Of a stretch of 64,000 nucleotides of DNA, positions 58,537-64,000 are shown piece by piece. The notes under the pieces were generated by a model that was given only the letters and a program-made list of their open reading frames with translations, was not told the origin of the DNA and searched no databases. Position 1 is the stretch's first letter. Every line of letters starts with the position of its first letter. The stretch is from Eriocheir sinensis. Its lineage: Eukaryota > Arthropoda > Malacostraca > Decapoda > Varunidae. The position numbers were made by a program, and so were the translations under genes. The DNA is taken from the NCBI RefSeq assembly GCF_024679095.1, contig NC_066553.1:3697994-3761993 (forward strand), read 5' to 3'.

Positions 58537-59032
58537 GTGATGTTGACATGGAAAATGTTCCGTGCAAAGTGTAGGAGTTCTGGTCCTTCTCTTACTGATA
58601 GTCTTCTACCTCTTAAATTCCGGCGCCATGTTGCCTCGCTTTCTGTCTTCTATCGATATTTTCACGCTGACTGCTCTTCCGAACTTGCTAACTGCATGCC
58701 TCCCCCCCTCCCGCGGCCTCGCCACACACGACTTTCTACTCAAGCTCATCCCTTTACTGTCCAAATCCCTTACGGTCGAGTTAACCAGCATTTTCACTCT
58801 TTCATCCTTCGCGCTGGCAAACTCTGGAACAATCTTCCTTCATCTGTATTTCCTCCTGCCTACGACTTGAACTCTTTCAAGAGGAGGGTATCAGGACACC
58901 TCTCCTCCCGAAATTGACCTATCTTTCGGCCACTCCTCTGGACTCATTTGTAGGAGCAGTGAGTAGCGGGCTCTTTTTCATTAGTTTCCTTTTTTTTTGC
59001 CTTGAGCTGTTTCCTCTGCTGTAAAAAAAAAA
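58537..59032 (+). mobile_element. 5'-truncated non-LTR retrotransposon: reverse transcriptase C-terminus and 3' UTR
   Basis: Open to TGA at 58,915-58,917, reading RHVASLSVFYRYFHADCSSE, then LRAGKLWNNLPSSVFPPAYD and LNSFKRRVSGHL. This is the characteristic C-terminal block of CR1/Jockey-type ORF2 proteins (a tyrosine/histidine-rich segment, then the R..KLWN.LP..V motif and an F/LK.RL..HL end). A 3' UTR of about 105 bp follows, ending CTCTGCTGTAAAA and an A run. The polymerase domain itself is absent. The ATG at 58,537 lies upstream of the element and is not its natural start. Same family as the tails at 961-1,187, 1,640-1,732 and 61,207-61,352. Confidence 0.85.
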
Positions 59033-59086
59033 TTGCAGATGCACTTACTACATGACGAGATTGTTACACTAGTCAACCACTCTTAG

Positions 59087-59523
59087 TCAATTCTTGCCAG
59101 TGCCTTGATGGAACTCACTATCATGAACAATATTTAGCACCACGTTGCGTTTCTCGGCGTCCAGCAGGGTAAGGCGTAGCAATATCCCTCGGGCCGCCCT
59201 CACGTCCTGGCGTTCGTAATAAACTGCCGCTACATAAGGCGCTGCTGGGCCTGACGGTGTAAATCGCGTTGATGCGGCGCCGCTACTTCCTGGCCGGTGT
59301 TAGCGTCAGAGGCCGAGACCGAGATTTCCGGAGTAGGGCAGAGGTGAGGAGAGCCAGCGTATAGGAAGGGGAACATAGAAGGATACGTCAAGTACAGGGG
59401 GAAAATGTTAGGGTAGGATGGCTCTTGGTGGGTTCCGGTGAACTCAGCCATCAAGAAGCAGCACAGAGATGTTAAGATAAAAAGACGGATGGCAGCGGCA
59501 CTCGTGCACGAAGAAGGGCGATG
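59087..59523 (-). CDS. Candidate small secreted-protein gene or pseudogene, two overlapping frames
   Basis: On the minus strand a first frame, open from 59,523 to TAG at 59,232-59,230, contains AAAIRLFILTSLCCFLMAEF, a textbook signal-peptide core. It continues as a Tyr/Pro-rich segment (YPNIFPLYLTYPSMFPFLYA). A second frame, open from 59,299 to TGA at 59,089-59,087, reads AAPYVAAVYYERQDVRAARG then ILLRLTLLDAEKRNVVLNIV, strongly protein-like. The two overlap by about 70 bp, so a single-base indel or a short unseen intron would join them. No ATG precedes the signal core in frame: either an upstream exon supplies it or the ATG at 59,451 is used, which would lose the signal peptide. A donor-like GTGAGT lies at 59,118. 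Family not recognised. Confidence 0.35.
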
Positions 59524-60585
59524 CTAAGTTTACACCAGTGGGCGCCCCTTCCAAGTAAGGTCTCTCCCCTCTAATGCCACTCTCTGCACACCATCTGACC
59601 ACAGGCTAGAACTGTGAAGAAATACGTATAGAAGACTGTTATCTTCACGGAATGAAGCCACAACACGCGAGCCAGGGATCCGTCGGTTTTTAAATGGCTG
59701 GAGTTTAGTAAAAGATTAAAAAAAAATCTATTTCCAAAAAGTTTTAACCTTGCTAACATCACGGAAAACGACAGAATCGGTGTTCATGTGACCGGTAACT
59801 TTCCGTCCATAACAGGTTGTAAGACGCGCGGGGTCACTGCTCCACAAGTTACTCGAATATTAAATCACATGATAAATATTATGATGAAAAGGTGGCGAGT
59901 GTAAAGCGTCTCACAATCAACTTCCTCTTGAGTATTTGTTTTTCTTAATATCCACGACTTTATGAGCTGCTGACGGAGTAATAAACAAACAAGAAATTTC
60001 CCGGTGAAGGAGATACACATCAGGACGGAGAGGTTGTCGCCCCCAAGTGTTTAATTCCACCACGACCCCCCTTGCCCCCCAACCCTCCCCATCCAACCCC
60101 CCTCCACCACCCCTCCCATACCCCTTCCCCCCTCAACCCCCTCGCCCCCCCTCTCACACGTATACACGGAAAAAATATATATTCCACTCGAACTGATGTT
60201 GGCTTAATATTAATTTGGGCGCCATTCCCCTCGCGGCGTCTCCAAGTGGCTTCCGAGGTAATGAAATTGGGTGGAAGGAACAAGAAAACACGTGAAAAGA
60301 TCCGTCCCGCATCTTTTCCGCGTGTGTCCTCAAGAGAAGGATAAAGTGATCTCAACGCGCGCTCCTTTTTTTTTCTCTCAGGGACATTAACCTTAAGGGG
60401 TCACGTGTCTGTGCTTATAATAAAAACAGATAAGTAATGACCCTCGACGCTGCGGCCTAACCTAAAGGGAGGTCATCAGCTGCCTAGGAGGGAAACACGA
60501 GATAAAACAATGGGGTGTAGAGCTTACGAGGCGGGGGAGAGGGAGGGGGGAGTGGATGATGAGAGGAAAAGATGGAAACACTCAT

Positions 60586-60590
<5 letters not shown>
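59524..60590. other. Unique DNA with a C-rich stretch, no supported gene
   Basis: C-rich at 60,065-60,150. A good acceptor (TTTTTTTTTCTCTCAG, ending 60,381) is followed by a 16-codon frame ending near AATAAA, too short to judge. Nothing else seen. Confidence 0.5.

Positions 60591-60662
<72 letters not shown>
60591..60662. repeat. (CA)n microsatellite
   Basis: Pure CA run. Confidence 0.98.
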
Positions 60663-60665
<3 letters not shown>

Positions 60666-60944
60666 GCTCAGTCACCCACACGAAGTTCATCAGCTTTAGC
60701 GTCGACTTGAGAATGTAAGCAAGTCCTGCCGGTGTGAATATTTGAGTCTTGTGTCCTCCATCGATCGCTCAACGTCCTCCTCCTCCTCCTCCTCCGGGTC
60801 TCCTGCGCGGCTCCCTCATCCGTCTTTCATCCAGCGGCTTGATGACGCCTCCCGCACCTGCCAACACGCGTTCACTAATGGATGGCGCTGAGCTGCAGGC
60901 CTCCTCAGGGGCCGGCGCTGGCGAGGGGCAGTCGACGGTGATTA

Positions 60945-61180
60945 TGAGGGGGGGAAGAGGTGGTGGTGAGGGTGGCGTGGGGGGGGGGGATAGTGGTGTT
61001 GATGTTGGTGGTAATTATAATGGTGAGAGTGGTGAGATGGTTGAGGCTGGTGAGGTGATGTTGGTTGTTAGGGAGATAATGATGTCAATGCAAGTGATAC
61101 AGTAATACTAGTAACTGGAACACTAGTAATAATGGATGATAATGATAGTCTATCGTTAGTGTCAGTGGTAGTAGTGTTAG
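60945..61180. repeat. Imperfect (GGT)/(GTT)/(GTA) triplet-like repeats
   Basis: GGTGGTGAGGGTGG-like words give way to GATGTTGGTGG and TAGTAG sequence. The Gly/Val-rich frame at 60,749-61,105 is largely compositional. Confidence 0.8.
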
Positions 61181-61206
61181 GGATTGTTGTAGAAACAATA
61201 GGAGAG

Positions 61207-61352
61207 CATCGAGTCGCCTCTCCTCCCGAAAATGACCTCTACTTTTGGCCTCTCTTCTAAACTCTTTTTCTGTGTTGGGGCAGTGGTTAGCGGGTTTCTT
61301 TTCTCATCATTACTTCTTTTCGCCCTTGAGCTGCTTTCTTTACTGTAAAAAT
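61207..61352 (+). mobile_element. Non-LTR retrotransposon 3' tail, 5'-truncated
   Basis: CGCCTCTCCTCCCGAAAATG, GTGGTTAGCGGG and GAGCTGCTTTCTTTACTGTA match the end of the ORF and 3' UTR of the element at 58.9-59.03 kb. It ends in a short A-rich tail. Confidence 0.8.
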
Positions 61353-61492
61353 AAATAGTACATACCAGTGGCAGCTATGGTAGTGTTAATATTAGCAGGA
61401 CCTTAAAAATATGAGTGTGGTAGGTGCCGTTTACAGTAAATATATCTAACCGTTCTTTTTTAGCGTGTATCTTCGTGGTTCTTCTAAATGCA

Positions 61493-61744
61493 TTAATCCC
61501 TTGACTGCTGATATCCTTCCAGAAGACATCACCAAGCTAGAGGAATGGAAGAAAAAGTGCCTGCTATAATTCAATGAAGAAAAATGTAAAGTCATGCACC
61601 GTGGGAGGGGAAATCCAGCACACCAATACCACATGGGAAACACTCCACCATCCACCACAGAGGCAGAGAAAGACCTGGGAGTGAACTATGTTAGCAGACT
61701 ACCAGTGAAGGCCAAATCCGTGCCAATCGCAGCGGACGGGTTAA
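61493..61744 (+). mobile_element. TTAA MITE carrying a reverse-transcriptase fragment (copy 4)
   Basis: Intact TTAA at 61,493-61,496 and 61,741-61,744. Ends are TCCCTTGACTGCTGATATCC and GCCAATCGCAGCGGACGGG. The plus-strand interior matches copies 1-3 (AATTCAATGAAGAAAAATGT, CACCAATACCACATGGGAAA). A TAA interrupts the reverse-transcriptase frame near 61,566. Confidence 0.87.
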
Positions 61745-62286
61745 AGGACAATAAAAGACACGGAAACGTCAATTGATATTTCACACAGGTAACTTCATCT
61801 AATAATGCATTAAAAGAGAACATGAAACAAGGCAACGTCCACTAACAGAACAAGCCGGTAACTTCATAAAGGAAAGAACCGGTGCACAGACAACGTTGTA
61901 AATAAGTGCATTTCCTCTGCATTCAGTCCCGGCTAACAACGTTAATAGCGACAATATGACGACAATATAAGTAATTCCATTAACTCTAATATCGCGGGGA
62001 CGGTAATATATTTGCTTACGCTGAGTTCATTAATATTGACGACCCTGGTAGAAGATGTAATAGCGATTATATTTTCATCGGCGGCCAGCCCAGTAGCGGC
62101 AATAAAGATTTAATAAACAACGCGATATTACAGAATGTTTATATGCTTAATGGAAAGTTCGGGAAGGGATTGAGACCGATGACAACCACTGAATGTTTGA
62201 CTACTTCGTTTTCTATAATTTAATGGATGGAAAGACAAGACTTTACATATCTCTGCTACATCGTCTTTTGTTCCTCTCCACTATAA
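61745..62286. other. Non-repetitive AT-rich segment
   Basis: Contains many TAAT and AATTA words and short motifs (ACAACGTT, GCGGCCAGC) with no matches elsewhere in the window. No open frame. It could be regulatory but nothing proves it. Confidence 0.45.
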
Positions 62287-62775
62287 CTTAAGGCCATACT
62301 CTTAAATCTTCCGTCGCCTAACTACGCATATTTGACAAGGCTTTCATAGGAGTTGTGGGCATTTCCAGGGAGAGTTTTATGACCCTGGTGGTAGTGTGAC
62401 TCCTCTTCTGTACCATGAACCTAAAGAAACACATATTTGACAAGGCTTTCGCAGGAGTTGTGGGCATTATCAGGGATAGTTTTATGACCCTGGTGGTAGT
62501 GTGACTCTTCTTCTGTACCATTAACCTAAAGAAACACACATTTGACAAGGCTTTCGTGAGAGTTGTGGTCATTTCCAGGGATAGTTTTATGACCCTGGTG
62601 GTAGTGTGACTTCTTTTGTACCATGAACCTAAAATACCACTCATAAGAACTCGACTTATCTCCTTTGTACCATGAACCTAAAATACCACTCATAAGAACT
62701 CGACTTATCTCCTTTTTGGCCCTTGGAAATAGTTGATGTGAGGGATGGAGGCGTCTAACAGTACCGACCATAGTT
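62287..62775 (+). repeat. Family A copy with a three-unit 105-bp array and a 49-bp duplication
   Basis: Head and tail of family A flank three units phased at 62,337, 62,442 and 62,547 (exact 105-bp spacing). Downstream, a 49-bp piece (TTGTACCATGAACCTAAAAT and the following bases) is duplicated at 62,616 and 62,665. Confidence 0.93.
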
Positions 62776-63230
62776 CCTACCGAGCAGATACTGGTCATGG
62801 ATTTCTTACGCTAAACCTCATTATGGACCCAAGTATGCACACAGTATCTACAGTAGGGGCAAGGAAGGGCAGGGGAAACAGCAGCACCAGGGGGAGAGGA
62901 AGCGAGTGTCGGGAACGGCCGCGAGAGGGGTGACTTCGAGGTCGGTAAATCCAGGACGATGATGCTCCCCACGACGATCAATGTGAGCCATTATAAAAAA
63001 GAAAGAGACAGGAGACGCCCGGCCATTACAAGTGCATTAGCCGGTTGGTAAAACACATGAAAGCGCAATTAGGGACAGCATCGTTAATCACATTTAGTCA
63101 TTTAGTAATTAAGGGACTTGCAACGTGAATTAATGCACTGAAAGACTTGTTTGTCTTCACCTAATTGCATCGTTGGCTGTTGGGTTGGCTGCCACCAGTT
63201 AGGAGTTTGATGAAGAGCCTCGCGCTGTTA
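62776..63230. other. Unique spacer
   Basis: Includes a roughly 48-bp match to 57,459-57,506 (GAACGGCCGCGAGA core at about 62,913). Nothing else seen. Confidence 0.55.
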
Positions 63231-63426
63231 TTAACTCGGTAGCAGCGGGGATCATGTTTCTTAATGGTCCCTCTAAGCGGGAAAAATGAGAAAAAATCAC
63301 CCCTCACACAAACCATTTCATAATATATATCAAAGCATTTGTGATCAGTTTATGTATCATCTATTTTTGGGCCTCGCTGCTACACGGTAAAGCCACAAAT
63401 TTGGCCCGTCGCTGTTACACGGTTAA
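63231..63426 (+). mobile_element. TTAA MITE family 2, copy 2 (both ends intact)
   Basis: TTAA at 63,231-63,234 and 63,423-63,426. Left end CTCGGTAGCAGCGGGG. The right end, reverse-complemented, is CCGTGTAACAGCGACGGG. The right terminus appears twice in tandem (GCTGCTACACGGTAAAGC and then GCTGTTACACGGTTAAG). No coding capacity. Confidence 0.85.
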
Positions 63427-63454
63427 GTCACGAAACTAACAGGTTATTACAGCA

Positions 63455-63915
63455 GAGATATGAGTAGACTGCTCAAGAATAGCTTCCGTAAAATAGGTTA
63501 AGAAATCGACACACCGTATATTAACTTGGGATTTATGATTACTTTTTGTTTTCATATTTGCTATTAGAGTACTTTGCTGCGTTCTGGGTTAGGTCGCCAT
63601 ATTAGGTATACATAATCTATTAAGCTGACTTGCAATAACTTCGATATCATAAGCTCAGAAATCTACATACCGTATATTAATCTAGGCATTATGATAATTT
63701 TTCTTTTGTTAGTTATCAGAGTACAGTGGTGCAGTCTGGGATAGGTCGCCATGATCGGTATCCATTATGAAGCTGCTCAACAATGGCTTCGATATCGTAA
63801 AGTCTTGTTGAGCCTTTTACAAACCATATATTGATCCTGGGCTTATGATTATCTTACTCTCTGTTACTTCTCATCTCCGTTCTTTGATGCGCTTTGGGTT
63901 AGGTCACCGTGTTAG
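63455..63915. repeat. 155-bp tandem repeat, three copies
   Basis: ACCGTATATTAA-like motif at 63,512, 63,669 and 63,823, and GGGTTAGGTCGCCAT-like motif at 63,587, 63,737 and 63,894. Copies are about 150-157 bp apart and considerably diverged. Confidence 0.88.
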
Positions 63916-64000
63916 GTATAAGTTAGGTGATCACGACGTTAGCTACCCTTCCTAAACTTGAGCATTAAAGGGTCATAACAGTTACGTATGTCACGTTTCT

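Noticed and set aside
60366..60435. Terminal exon after a strong acceptor with AATAAA
   Set aside because: Only 16 codons, and AATAAA falls inside them. The evidence is too thin to annotate separately.
63897..63930. TTAGG-like words suggestive of arthropod telomere repeat
   Set aside because: Only scattered GTTAGGT words within a 155-bp tandem repeat; no consecutive TTAGG units.

Overview
This is a eukaryotic, gene-poor, repeat-saturated window. I read it as arthropod and most likely decapod crustacean. The reasons are very dense, long and pure (CT/GA)n and (GT/CA)n microsatellites, non-LTR retrotransposon tails of the kind common in crustaceans, TTAA-flanked MITEs and a Ginger1-type DNA transposon. 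There are no prokaryotic operons, rRNA genes, intact tRNA genes or CRISPR arrays. Nearly every long open reading frame here is a by-product of low-complexity DNA.

Layout. 0-9 kb: a 162-bp tandem array split by a LINE fragment, many microsatellites and a 155-bp tandem array. 11.3-12.4 kb: the best promoter-like region, with a pair of CRE motifs, a CpG-rich exon ending in a splice donor, a 160-bp duplication and an 85-bp spliced exon. A third exon at 33.8 kb carries the first plausible start codon. Together these look like the 5' end of a plus-strand gene with very long introns whose body lies outside the window. On the minus strand, isolated coding-like segments lie at 16.0-16.2, 29.1-29.6 and 59.1-59.5 kb; I cannot name any of them.

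Mobile DNA. (i) A 2,075-bp decayed Ginger1 element at 42,308-44,382 has TGT...ACA termini, TCGG/CCGG flanks, long inverted repeats, two introns, integrase remnants (zinc-binding domain, broken catalytic core) and a complete-looking OTU cysteine-protease domain. (ii) Four copies of a TTAA-flanked, piggyBac-like MITE carry inside them a fragment of a non-LTR reverse transcriptase. (iii) A second TTAA MITE family has two copies. (iv) Four non-LTR 3' tails share one 3' end. (v) Three interspersed families (called here A, B and tRNA-like) recur. Family A is notable because three of its six copies have independently amplified an internal segment into exact tandem arrays of 59, 111 and 105 bp.

Large-scale structure. 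From about 36.5 kb onward the plus strand alternates between kilobase blocks that are almost all purine or almost all pyrimidine. The largest is a roughly 6-kb pyrimidine block (about 46.95-52.9 kb) followed by purine-rich DNA (about 53.1-58.0 kb). These blocks create the long spurious Ser/Leu/Phe/Pro-rich frames.
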